The notes: generated by a model not told the origin, from the letters alone. Positions 8,393 to 15,511 are shown, numbered from the stretch's first letter. The stretch is 21,592 nucleotides of DNA from CAYVTV01 sp964454295 (GCA_964454295.1 CAYVTV010000034.1:1-21592), one strand, 5' to 3'. Program-made: numbers and translations.

Positions 8393-9670
8393 ATGAAATC
8401 TGTATTTTCTATACTGTTTTTTATTCATATAAGAATATTCCTGTTTTCAGGCGATAATTTCAACGAATGGTTTTCAGAAGGAGCCATGCGTGTGGACTTC
8501 GTACTGGCAGGCGATGCATCTGTAACAAATTGTTATCTATCAAAAATATTATCTGAACCTTATTGGGGAGGGTCTTTAACTAATCTTCTCGATACCCTTT
8601 ATTATGGTGATTATTATTTTACAGTTCAGGATAATGAAACCGGTAAGCTGCTATATTCACGGGGATTCTCTGCTTTATTCCGTGAATGGCAAACCACTTC
8701 TGAAGCTGATATTCTTCAAAAAGCCTTCCCGAACTCTGTCAGATTTCCTTACCCGGTGAAGTCTGTCATACTGGAAATATTCCGCCGGTTAAAAACCCAG
8801 TCTTTAGAAAGGATTTTCACCTGCGTAATAAATCCTGGTGATCCCGAAATTGAGAGAATAACATTGCCTGTCCTTAAAACACGTTCACTGATGATCAGTG
8901 GTCCTCCGGGGAATTCAGTGGATATTGTCATAATACCTGAAGGGTATAGTAAGAAGGAGATGAATAAATTCATAAAGGATGCCGGCAGGTTAACATCCCA
9001 TTTATTGTCGGTCGAGCCTTTTGCTACTCACCGGGAAAAATTCAATATCAGACTTGTTTATGCCGAAAGTGCCGAATCAGGCACTGATATTCCGGGTGAA
9101 GGGATATGGAAAAACACCATAATAAACAGCAATTTTTACACCTTTGGGAGTGAGAGATATTTAACTAGTTCCGACTTCTGGAAAATATCGGATTTGGCGG
9201 CATCTGTTCCCTATGACCAGATAATTATACTGGTGAATACAGATAAATACGGAGGAGGAGGAATTTATAATTTTTACAGTATTTGCGGTAGCGATCATCC
9301 TGCCTCTCCCGGAGTCCTTGTGCATGAATTTGGACATGCATTTACAGGTCTGGGAGATGAGTATTATACATCAGATGTGGCTTACGAAGGTTTTTATGCT
9401 ATTCAGTACGAACCCTGGGAGCCAAACCTCACCACAATGATAAACTTTGATAAAAAATGGAAGGATATGGTTCCTGAAGGTGTTCCTGTTCCTACTCCTG
9501 TAAAGAAAGAATATCTGAATACAATAGGGGCATTTGAGGGTGGTGGGTATTCGGCAAAAAATATTTTCCGGCCTCAAATCGAATGTATCATGAAAAGTAA
9601 TTCAGGCCCGGCGTTTTGCGGTGTTTGTCACAGAGCAACAGAAAGAATGATTTTTTTCTATACAGACTGA
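8393..9670 (+). CDS. Secreted M64 (IgA peptidase) family zinc metallopeptidase
   Basis: Predicted exported metallopeptidase of 425 aa. A signal-peptide-like hydrophobic segment covers about residues 4-19. A beta-rich N-terminal domain (about 30-165) corresponds to the M64 N-terminal region. The catalytic domain opens with VDIVIIPEGYSKKEM (176-190) and has the zinc site HEFGH (311-315), followed by LGDEY (320-324), giving H311, E312, H315 and probably D322 as the active-site set. Cysteines at C398, C409 and C412 near the C-terminus may form a disulphide or bind metal. The founding M64 enzyme is the Clostridium ramosum IgA protease. Most bacterial homologues have no proven substrate, so IgA cleavage should not be assumed. 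It precedes the ECF sigma gene by 51 bp on the same strand. A 7-bp hairpin overlaps its stop codon. Confidence 0.9.
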   Translation: MKSVFSILFFIHIRIFLFSGDNFNEWFSEGAMRVDFVLAGDASVTNCYLSKILSEPYWGGSLTNLLDTLYYGDYYFTVQDNETGKLLYSRGFSALFREWQTTSEADILQKAFPNSVRFPYPVKSVILEIFRRLKTQSLERIFTCVINPGDPEIERITLPVLKTRSLMISGPPGNSVDIVIIPEGYSKKEMNKFIKDAGRLTSHLLSVEPFATHREKFNIRLVYAESAESGTDIPGEGIWKNTIINSNFYTFGSERYLTSSDFWKISDLAASVPYDQIIILVNTDKYGGGGIYNFYSICGSDHPASPGVLVHEFGHAFTGLGDEYYTSDVAYEGFYAIQYEPWEPNLTTMINFDKKWKDMVPEGVPVPTPVKKEYLNTIGAFEGGGYSAKNIFRPQIECIMKSNSGPAFCGVCHRATERMIFFYTD

Positions 9671-9681
9671 TTGCATCAGTC
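9665..9681 (+). terminator. Short perfect hairpin overlapping the M64 stop codon
   Basis: GACTGAT (9665-9671) pairs perfectly with ATCAGTC (9675-9681) around a 3-nt loop, and the TGA stop lies within the left arm. No U-run follows, so it is a weak terminator at best. It may instead be an operator upstream of the sigma gene. Confidence 0.3.
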
Positions 9682-9721
9682 ATTACAGTATCGTAGTATA
9701 TATAAAAATTCTGCATAATCA

Positions 9722-10294
9722 GTGAGTCGTATTACACCTGAACAAATAATAGAGGGTATCAAGAAACGTGATAATACAGTCTTGCAATATGTGTATAAGA
9801 GCTACTATCCAATAGTGTTAAAGTTTGTTGTAAAAAACAAAGGTTCTGAGGATGATGCAAAAGACATTTTTCAGGAAACACTGGTCACCCTTTTTAAGAA
9901 TTTGCGGGACAACCCGGATTTTGAGCTGAATTGTAATTTCCAGACCTATATATATTCCGTTGCCCGGGTGTTGTGGTTAAAGTCTTTGAAAAATACCAAA
10001 ATTAACGGTTTTACTCCTCTGATTGAAACGCATTCATATATCCACTTTACTGAACCTGAACCCTTTCGTGAAGAAGATATTCAGTACAGCATTTATCAGA
10101 AAGCATTCCTGAAACTGCCTGCTGACTGCAGGGATATACTAAAGATGACCATTGACGGATTTTCCCAGAAAGAAATTGTTGATATCCTGAAGTTATACAG
10201 TGAAAATTATGTAAGAAAAAGAAAACACTTTTGTAAGGAGTACCTGATTAAACTTATTAAGGAAGATCCTCAATTTCAAGATGATACAAAATGA
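9722..10294 (+). CDS. ECF-type sigma-70 family RNA polymerase sigma factor
   Basis: Alternative sigma factor of 190 aa with two conserved regions. Region 2 covers about residues 22-90 and includes the -10-binding helix (DAKDIFQETLVTLFKNL, 45-61). Region 4 covers about 128-178 with the -35-binding helix-turn-helix (LPADCRDILKMTIDGFSQKEIVDIL). Region 3 is replaced by a linker, as in ECF sigmas. The start is GTG, chosen because no ATG lies near and the product begins as the family does. The stop directly abuts the stop of the convergent CHAT gene with no spacer. ECF sigmas are normally held by a membrane anti-sigma factor; the best candidate here is the TPR protein at 13882-14622. ECF-CHAT-TPR neighbourhoods recur in Bacteroidota to my recollection, which I could not check. 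Confidence 0.92.
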   Translation: MSRITPEQIIEGIKKRDNTVLQYVYKSYYPIVLKFVVKNKGSEDDAKDIFQETLVTLFKNLRDNPDFELNCNFQTYIYSVARVLWLKSLKNTKINGFTPLIETHSYIHFTEPEPFREEDIQYSIYQKAFLKLPADCRDILKMTIDGFSQKEIVDILKLYSENYVRKRKHFCKEYLIKLIKEDPQFQDDTK

Positions 10295-13102
10295 TCATTC
10301 CGTATACCAGGTAAAGTTGTTTTTTCTGTTTTTGAAATATTGTTTACGTAGAAAAATTACAAGTACAACTAGAGATACAAATAGAAGCGGTATAAGAAAA
10401 ATTCGTAATTTACTGTAATTAAATGAATTAAATAAAGGCTCCGAATCGCCAAGAATAATAAACCCTGACCAGAAAAAAGGATTTGATTTCAGTCCATCGG
10501 CTTTAGTGATAAAATCAAGTTTTGACAAGCGTAAAGCTTCTGGTTTGGAAAATCCCTGAATCAGGTACTTGTAAAAGTAATCCATCATCTCAACAGTGGC
10601 ATAGTCGGCCACTTCCCAAAGCGACATTAATATACTAGGACAGCCTGCATAGGAGAAGCTGCGCGCAAGACTTTGCATGCCTTCTCCTTCCTGTAGTTTG
10701 CCAAATCCGCTACTGCAGGAACTTAAAACAGCCAGCCTGGCATTCAGTTGCATATTATAAATCTCGAATGCATGCAGAAAACCGTCTTCTTCTTCTTCCA
10801 CCAGTTGAGTGAAGGCCATTTTTGAATATAAGGGATTTTTATCGTCAAGAATAGTATGCATAGCCAGATGCAATATCTCATAATCAGATGCATGGCGTTT
10901 AAAGCTGCCTTCTGTGGCCTTATAATCCAGGTATATTTCCGTATTGAGATATTTTGAAATATTTTTTACTTCATCCTTAATACCTGGCAGAATGATAAGA
11001 TTATGCCGGTCTTCTTTTCTCAGTAAGTTTTCTTCCTGAAGATTTACCATCAGGTTCCCGTAGGTAGGAGCAAAGGCAAGAACTGATTTGTTTTGAGCCC
11101 TGCTTTTAAGATCGTGCCTGAAATGCAGGGTTGCTGAATAGGAAAATCCCGTGGAATGCTTATACAATAAGTACGGCAGATTGCGGTAATCAGCATGTGT
11201 GTCCTGTATCTCTTCCGTGAGCAGGGCATCAAAGGGAAGATAGGCTATCTCACCATCAGCTATTATGATCAGATTTTTTCCCCTGGTAATATCTTCAAAG
11301 GGCTCCAGTAACATATTGTATAAACGGTAACCCTGGTTGGTCATCTGCGTAAAGGTCGCATCCACATTCTTTGAAAAATTCTGGGTTGTGATTAGCCGAT
11401 AATAATCATTACAATCCTGTTCAAGATTACTGCTCACTTCATGTCTGAAAAACCCGGTTTTTTCACTTGTGATAATAAAGGTAAAGAGATATCTGTCACT
11501 TATTGAATATGCGAGTACAGCATCATTTTTTCGCAGCAATACATTAATTTCTTCGGGTGAAATATAGTCTGTGCGATACTTAAGATCATAGTAATCAGGG
11601 TAGTCTTCTTCAAACCTTCTAAGGAGGATATCATATTCAACATTATATTTTGCTAGCAGTTCTTCCCATGTTTTTAGTCTTTGTTCATCCTGTACTTTCT
11701 TCTGTTTTTCAAGTAATACCTGTTCTTCGTATAATGACAATTTACGGTGCAGCTCTTTTTCCTTATCGGTTAATTCTGCAGGGATGTTCCCGTACATCAT
11801 GGCTTTCTGCGTCCGCAGATGGGAGAGTAATACAAAAGCTTTACTCATTTCATTTATCTGGAAAGCGTTGTTAAAATATTTCATATCCCCTGTCAGCTCA
11901 AATAAAAGGTAGGCCGTTGAGACAGCTTCCGTATAAACATCTTTCTCATTCTCGGAGATACTGAAAAGACTTCCTTCTGAAGAGATGCGGTATCGCATCT
12001 TGTTTATGATGTCAAAACAGATACCGGATACTTCGAGACTTGATTTCAGGAAACGTATATCATTATACTTCACATAATAGGCACGCAACACCCTGGCTTT
12101 AAATTTCAGCGTAATATATATCCGTGAAAGATTATAAATATTTTCGGGAGAAGGATTGCTAAGGTAGTCAGTTTCAGTAAAATCAGTACTTCCGGCAATC
12201 AATGCTTTCTGAAAATATTGTAAAGCAGTGGTTATCTCGTTCTCTTTCAGATAAACCTCCCCGTAATTATGATATATCTGGGAAAGCAGGGTGTTATTAT
12301 AAGAATGGTGTTTCAGTGCCGATTTCAGTGCAAGATCAAAATAATGAAAAGCACTTTCCTTATCATGACGTTGCTCATAGAGGAATATCCCATAATTGAG
12401 ATATACCTGGTGCATTTCACTCTCCACCAGGTCGGGCAGCTGAAAGATCATACGATAGTATCGCTCTGCCTCATCAATTTCACCTAATGCTATGTAATTC
12501 AGAGCAATCCCGTTGTACACGGTATATTTTTCTGTCGCAATTTTGGTGTATTCTAACCAAGTAGTATTAGATTTATAATATTCTTTCAATAAGTAATAAA
12601 GTGCACCTTGAGTATATTGAAATAAGCCTTGATCAATATCATGATTATATTTTAAATAAAAATTAAGGCTATATTGAAAGTATTGTTCGGATTTCACATA
12701 ATCGCCAATATTTCTATATAAGACGCTTATGTAAAACAGAGTTTTTCCAACATTAATGTTAGTCGAATCACTTTGAACATATAATTCATTTGCCTTAAGA
12801 GACATTGTAATTGCTTTGTCAAAATCCCAAGCATAAACATATGCAACTGAAATATTTAAGTATGTATTTGCAAGATTTCTTTTTAGATTACTATAATACT
12901 TTATTTTAATATCGAGTACTTTTTCCAGGAATTCTCTTGATTCATCAAAGTCCCCTTTCATAAAGGCCACCCTTGCTTTACTGTTCAGGACATTAACCAG
13001 GGAGTCTGTTGAGGCATCTGCTTTTTCAGGATCAGGTAAGGGGTTTCCCCGGCAGAGCAAAAAATGACAAAAAAACAATAGAAAAAACAGGATAATTTTC
13101 AT
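10295..13102 (-). CDS. TPR-CHAT domain protease, exported and membrane-anchored
   Basis: Caspase/separase-like CHAT protein of 935 aa from the preferred ATG at 13102, which leaves a compact signal peptide (MKIILFFLLFFCHFLL). An ATG at 13135 would add 11 residues; numbering below uses that longer form. TPR-like helical repeats span about 55-320, a helical and coiled linker 360-520, and the CHAT domain 530-900. The catalytic dyad is H760 (HLAMH, 756-760) and C807 (LSSCSSGFG). A hydrophobic helix at 911-929 is a probable transmembrane anchor, followed by a basic tail (about 930-941). The predicted topology therefore puts TPR and protease in the periplasm. CHAT proteases cleave protein partners in known systems (gasdermins, Csx30). 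No such gene is here. The closest candidate substrate is the adjacent 58-aa peptide. The gene is convergent with the sigma gene and divergent from the peptide gene. Confidence 0.9.
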   Translation of the reverse strand: MKIILFFLLFFCHFLLCRGNPLPDPEKADASTDSLVNVLNSKARVAFMKGDFDESREFLEKVLDIKIKYYSNLKRNLANTYLNISVAYVYAWDFDKAITMSLKANELYVQSDSTNINVGKTLFYISVLYRNIGDYVKSEQYFQYSLNFYLKYNHDIDQGLFQYTQGALYYLLKEYYKSNTTWLEYTKIATEKYTVYNGIALNYIALGEIDEAERYYRMIFQLPDLVESEMHQVYLNYGIFLYEQRHDKESAFHYFDLALKSALKHHSYNNTLLSQIYHNYGEVYLKENEITTALQYFQKALIAGSTDFTETDYLSNPSPENIYNLSRIYITLKFKARVLRAYYVKYNDIRFLKSSLEVSGICFDIINKMRYRISSEGSLFSISENEKDVYTEAVSTAYLLFELTGDMKYFNNAFQINEMSKAFVLLSHLRTQKAMMYGNIPAELTDKEKELHRKLSLYEEQVLLEKQKKVQDEQRLKTWEELLAKYNVEYDILLRRFEEDYPDYYDLKYRTDYISPEEINVLLRKNDAVLAYSISDRYLFTFIITSEKTGFFRHEVSSNLEQDCNDYYRLITTQNFSKNVDATFTQMTNQGYRLYNMLLEPFEDITRGKNLIIIADGEIAYLPFDALLTEEIQDTHADYRNLPYLLYKHSTGFSYSATLHFRHDLKSRAQNKSVLAFAPTYGNLMVNLQEENLLRKEDRHNLIILPGIKDEVKNISKYLNTEIYLDYKATEGSFKRHASDYEILHLAMHTILDDKNPLYSKMAFTQLVEEEEDGFLHAFEIYNMQLNARLAVLSSCSSGFGKLQEGEGMQSLARSFSYAGCPSILMSLWEVADYATVEMMDYFYKYLIQGFSKPEALRLSKLDFITKADGLKSNPFFWSGFIILGDSEPLFNSFNYSKLRIFLIPLLFVSLVVLVIFLRKQYFKNRKNNFTWYTE

Positions 13103-13138
13103 ACCGTAAAAAATTTTAGTGATAAATATCATCATTTC

Positions 13139-13168
13139 TTGCCAATTTTAAAAAAAAAACTACCTTCG
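13139..13168 (+). promoter_or_regulatory. Predicted Bacteroidota promoter for the 58-aa peptide gene
   Basis: -33 TTG (13139-13141) is followed by a 19-bp spacer and -7 TACCTTCG (13161-13168), one base off TAnnTTTG. Transcription would begin near 13175, giving a 5' leader of about 115 nt before the ATG at 13289. Confidence 0.45.
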
Positions 13169-13187
13169 CAACGGTCAGTTATTCAGG

Positions 13188-13195
13188 CAAATGTA
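13188..13195 (-). promoter_or_regulatory. Predicted -7 box for the CHAT gene
   Basis: On the minus strand TACATTTG (13195-13188) matches TAnnTTTG exactly; no clear -33 TTG precedes it. Transcription would start near 13181 and run through the peptide gene's promoter, so the two promoters overlap back to back. Confidence 0.4.
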
Positions 13196-13288
13196 ATTTT
13201 TTTTAAAAAAAGTTCATTTTTCAGGGGAATGTTTAGGCCTTTTTTGGTATTAATGTATATAGTACTTAACCCCAAAAAATTCAGAAAA

Positions 13289-13465
13289 ATGAAAAGAGTA
13301 AATCTAAATGAGCAGTGGAATTCTCAGAGTTCCTTCGATAGTTTTGCAGTATTTACCATTTCCGGCAAGAAAATGAACTTTGTCAGAGGCGGTGGTGATC
13401 CTATACCTCCAGGTACCCCTCCAGGCGGGATTCCAGGATGGCAGGATGATGATGAGCAACCGTAA
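13289..13465 (+). CDS. 58-aa peptide with double-glycine leader motif (possible precursor or CHAT substrate)
   Basis: Small gene of 58 codons plus stop from the ATG at 13289. The same frame stays open upstream to a TTG at 13139, but that part crosses the predicted promoter and encodes a low-complexity Lys/Phe-rich run, so I reject the longer form. The first half is polar and leader-like (MKRVNLNEQW). It ends in MNFVRGGG (29-36), which resembles the M-N-x-x-x-G-G leader end of the Bacteroidales GG natural-product precursor family. The second half is short, Gly/Pro-rich and acidic (GDPIPPGTPPGG, then WQDDDEQP). It has no Cys, no signal peptide and no membrane segment. No radical-SAM maturase, peptidase-containing transporter or cyclase is nearby. 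It is divergent from the CHAT gene, so a substrate or partner of that protease is the best contextual guess. Confidence 0.6.
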   Translation: MKRVNLNEQWNSQSSFDSFAVFTISGKKMNFVRGGGDPIPPGTPPGGIPGWQDDDEQP

Positions 13466-13493
13466 CAGACGACAGCATCATTTTAATAAACAA

Positions 13494-13527
13494 CAATGGT
13501 TTTGGTTACCGGTAAAAAGAACCATTG
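13494..13527 (+). repeat. 8-bp perfect inverted repeat with a nested palindrome
   Basis: CAATGGTT (13494-13501) pairs with AACCATTG (13520-13527). The loop contains the perfect 10-bp palindrome TTACCGGTAA (13506-13515). It lies about 30 nt after the peptide stop codon; no U-run follows. Confidence 0.5.
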
Positions 13528-13562
13528 GGCGTATATCCGACACACCGGTTCACTATTATAAG

Positions 13563-13585
13563 AGCTATTCATTATAGCTGTTTTC
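13563..13585 (+). terminator. Weak hairpin with short T-run after the peptide gene
   Basis: AGCTAT (13563-13568), a 5-nt loop and ATAGCT (13574-13579) are followed by GTTTTC. The 6-bp AT-rich stem makes a weak terminator candidate for the peptide transcript. Confidence 0.3.
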
Positions 13586-13612
13586 AGAGAAATAAATATG
13601 AACTGAAAAAGC

Positions 13613-13630
13613 TTATCACAATTGTGGTAA
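13613..13630. promoter_or_regulatory. 18-bp near-perfect palindrome, operator candidate
   Basis: TTATCACAATTGTGGTAA has a perfect 10-bp core, CACAATTGTG (13617-13626), and arms TTA/TAA with one mismatched pair. Its size and symmetry suit a dimeric DNA-binding protein. It lies 252 bp upstream of the anti-sigma-like gene. Confidence 0.35.
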
Positions 13631-13680
13631 TTGAAATACATGATTTTAATCCTGGTTATGATTAAAAATTAAATAACAGG

Positions 13681-13768
13681 GTTATTAAAAGTTAACAGCT
13701 GAATGTCAAAGTTAGTAGCATTTGGTTATTAAGAGGTAACTTCCGAATGTTTCAGGTAGTACCATTTG
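13681..13768. repeat. Two exactly adjacent 44-bp tandem repeats
   Basis: Unit 1 (13681-13724) and unit 2 (13725-13768) both begin GTTATTAA, contain GAATGT and end CATTTG. I count 34 of 44 identical positions with no gap. G(T/G)TA tetramers recur at 13681, 13691, 13711, 13725, 13735 and 13755, spacings that include one and two helical turns. Confidence 0.6.
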
Positions 13769-13881
13769 ATACATTGTATATAATTGATAATTAGTAATGT
13801 GCGGATTAACTTTTAAGTATTTATGTTCAGGGAACATGTAATACTCTTTATGTCCTGAAAATTGTTTTAAAAATCAGATAT

Positions 13882-14622
13882 ATGAAAAAAAACAGGCATC
13901 TTATCTCAAAATACCTGAGCAGGGAGCTGGATTCTGTTCAGTCTGCCGGGTTTGAGGAAGCCCTTCGTACAAGTCCTGCTCTGAGGCAGGAGATTAATCT
14001 CTACAAAGAGGTTGATCGGGCTCTTGCTGATACAGAAGTTCTGGATCTAAGATCACAGCTAAATGCAATGCATGAGCCAATGTTACAGGAAATATTGGTT
14101 AATACCCGAAGATCAGACAGGCAATATGCCAGGTATGTTGCCGCTGCCGCTGCAATTGCTGTAATTATAGGGATTGGAGTTCTTGGTTTTCTTAGAAATC
14201 AGGACTCCATAGTAGGCAGGTTTTACCATCCCTATGCCATGACCATGGTTACCCGTTCATCTAATATGGATATTGACCTCATTTTACGGGAAGCATTGAT
14301 CAGGTATGACAATCATAAATACAGGGAAGCAGTCATCCTGTTTGAGAAAGTCCTTGACAGTGATCCGGAGATGATACCGGCAAATCTGTATGCCGGAATT
14401 TCCTATTTTGAAATCAAGGAATACAGCAATGCTGAAAAATCCCTTGACAGGGTCATTAAACATAACGATAACCTTTATATCGAACAGGCTGAATGGTATA
14501 TGGGTTTTTGTTATTTAATGACTGGCAGAAAGGAAAAAGCCATTCATCAATTCAGGAAAATTGCTGATGGTAAAGGATATTATAATGATAAGGCAAAGAA
14601 GATCCTTAACAGGCTAAAATAA
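13882..14622 (+). CDS. Anti-sigma-factor-like membrane protein with periplasmic TPRs
   Basis: Single-pass membrane protein of 246 aa. The N-terminal about 75 residues (HLISKYLSRELDSVQSAGFEEAL) resemble the cytoplasmic anti-sigma domain seen in ECF regulators. The HxxxCxxC zinc ligands are absent, so it would be a zinc-free version. A transmembrane helix follows at about 84-104 (YARYVAAAAAIAVIIGIGVL). The outer part holds TPR-like repeats at about 134-246 (YDNHKYREAVILFEKVL; AEWYMGFCYLMTGRKEKAI). The layout fits a membrane protein that binds a sigma factor inside and senses a partner outside through TPRs. The likely partner sigma is encoded at 9722-10294, on the far side of the CHAT and peptide genes. 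The histidine kinase gene follows 37 bp downstream, so cotranscription is likely. The anti-sigma role is inferred from fold and context. Confidence 0.7.
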   Translation: MKKNRHLISKYLSRELDSVQSAGFEEALRTSPALRQEINLYKEVDRALADTEVLDLRSQLNAMHEPMLQEILVNTRRSDRQYARYVAAAAAIAVIIGIGVLGFLRNQDSIVGRFYHPYAMTMVTRSSNMDIDLILREALIRYDNHKYREAVILFEKVLDSDPEMIPANLYAGISYFEIKEYSNAEKSLDRVIKHNDNLYIEQAEWYMGFCYLMTGRKEKAIHQFRKIADGKGYYNDKAKKILNRLK

Positions 14623-14659
14623 TATTATAAAATCTGTTTAACAAGTTAAATGCTCTGGT

Positions 14660-15511
14660 ATGAAAGTAAAACCTACATACAAAGAGCTTCTTGATTACGT
14701 CTTTGAGCTGGAGAGCAAAGTTCGTGAGCTGGAAAAGAAGCTGATGGAAAATATGGAAAAGACTGAAAAGCTGAAATGCAGGTTCTTAGGGAATGTATCA
14801 CATGAGATGAGAACACCCATGAATGCTATTCTCGGTTTCTCAAATCTTTTGATTGATAAGAATATAACTCACGATAAAAGAGAGGAGTATATGGAACATA
14901 TCAATCAAAGCAGCACAAATCTCCTTAGGATTGTGGATACAATGATTGATACATCATTGCTTGAAATAAATGAACTGAGAATACACAAGGATTATTTTAA
15001 CCTGGGGAGGGTAATGCAGCAGGTGTATTATTACTTCAATATTGAAAAGCATAAAACCAGTAAGGACCATATTGTTCTGCTTCTGAATACCGACAGGAAG
15101 GATAGCGAAATGATGGTTTTTACCGACCAGTATCGGCTTACCCAGGTTCTGTTCTCCCTCTTAACTAATGCATTCAAATTTACGTCCAAAGGCATTATTG
15201 AATTCGGTTATTACTATAAAGACGAAGCCTTTATTCAATTTTATGTGAAAGATAGCGGGAAGGGAATTTCTGATGATAGAGCACAATCTATTTTTGATAA
15301 ATTCGAAAAGCAGGAAGAAGATTATGGTCATGTTGAAGGTCTGGGACTGGGTCTGGCACTAGCAAAAGGGATAATTAATCTTCTTGGTGGGGAGATATGG
15401 GTTGAAAAGAATGTTTTAGGTGGCTCAACCTTTAGTTTTACTATAAAATATAAGGAAAAAGATGATTTAATCAAAAAGGTTTCTTCATCTATAAGAGGAA
15501 TGGTTGTTTGA
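14660..15511 (+). CDS. Sensor-less soluble histidine kinase
   Basis: Histidine kinase of 283 aa with no transmembrane or recognisable sensor domain. An N-terminal coiled coil (about 8-40) leads into the HisKA helix, with the phospho-accepting H48 in FLGNVSHEMRTPMNAI. The ATP-binding domain has an N-box (LLTNAFKF, Asn170), G1 box DSGKGIS (198-204), F box (IFDKFEK, 211-217) and G2 box GLGLGLALA (227-235), so it looks catalytically complete. No response regulator is encoded in this window. It probably receives input through its coiled coil from a partner protein. The anti-sigma-like TPR protein 37 bp upstream is the obvious candidate. Whether it feeds the ECF circuit or a distant regulator is unknown. 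Confidence 0.9.
   Translation: MKVKPTYKELLDYVFELESKVRELEKKLMENMEKTEKLKCRFLGNVSHEMRTPMNAILGFSNLLIDKNITHDKREEYMEHINQSSTNLLRIVDTMIDTSLLEINELRIHKDYFNLGRVMQQVYYYFNIEKHKTSKDHIVLLLNTDRKDSEMMVFTDQYRLTQVLFSLLTNAFKFTSKGIIEFGYYYKDEAFIQFYVKDSGKGISDDRAQSIFDKFEKQEEDYGHVEGLGLGLALAKGIINLLGGEIWVEKNVLGGSTFSFTIKYKEKDDLIKKVSSSIRGMVV

Larger units (their letters stand above)
13466..13881. other. 416-bp gene-poor region with palindromes and a tandem repeat
   Basis: Non-coding stretch between the peptide gene and the anti-sigma-like gene. It holds a hairpin at 13494-13527, a small hairpin at 13563-13579, an 18-bp palindrome at 13613-13630, a hairpin at 13644-13667 and a 44-bp tandem repeat at 13681-13768 (listed separately). 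The remainder is AT-rich and should contain the promoter of the downstream gene, though I cannot place it. Confidence 0.5.

Noticed and set aside
8393..9670. True IgA-cleaving virulence protease
   Set aside because: Only the family motif is visible; most M64 homologues have no proven substrate and there is no host-association evidence here.
13139..13288. N-terminal extension of the 58-aa peptide from a TTG at 13139
   Set aside because: The extension overlaps the predicted promoter and encodes a low-complexity Lys/Phe run; the ATG at 13289 gives a product with a normal leader.
10295..13465. Craspase-like (Csx29) or gasdermin-activating CHAT system
   Set aside because: No CRISPR array, cas gene, Csx30-like or gasdermin-like protein is present, and the protease appears to be exported.
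13786..13807. Similarity between ATTGATAATTAGTAATGTGC and the sequence just upstream of nth (21525 onward)
   Set aside because: Short AT-rich resemblance with mismatches; not convincing as a dispersed repeat.
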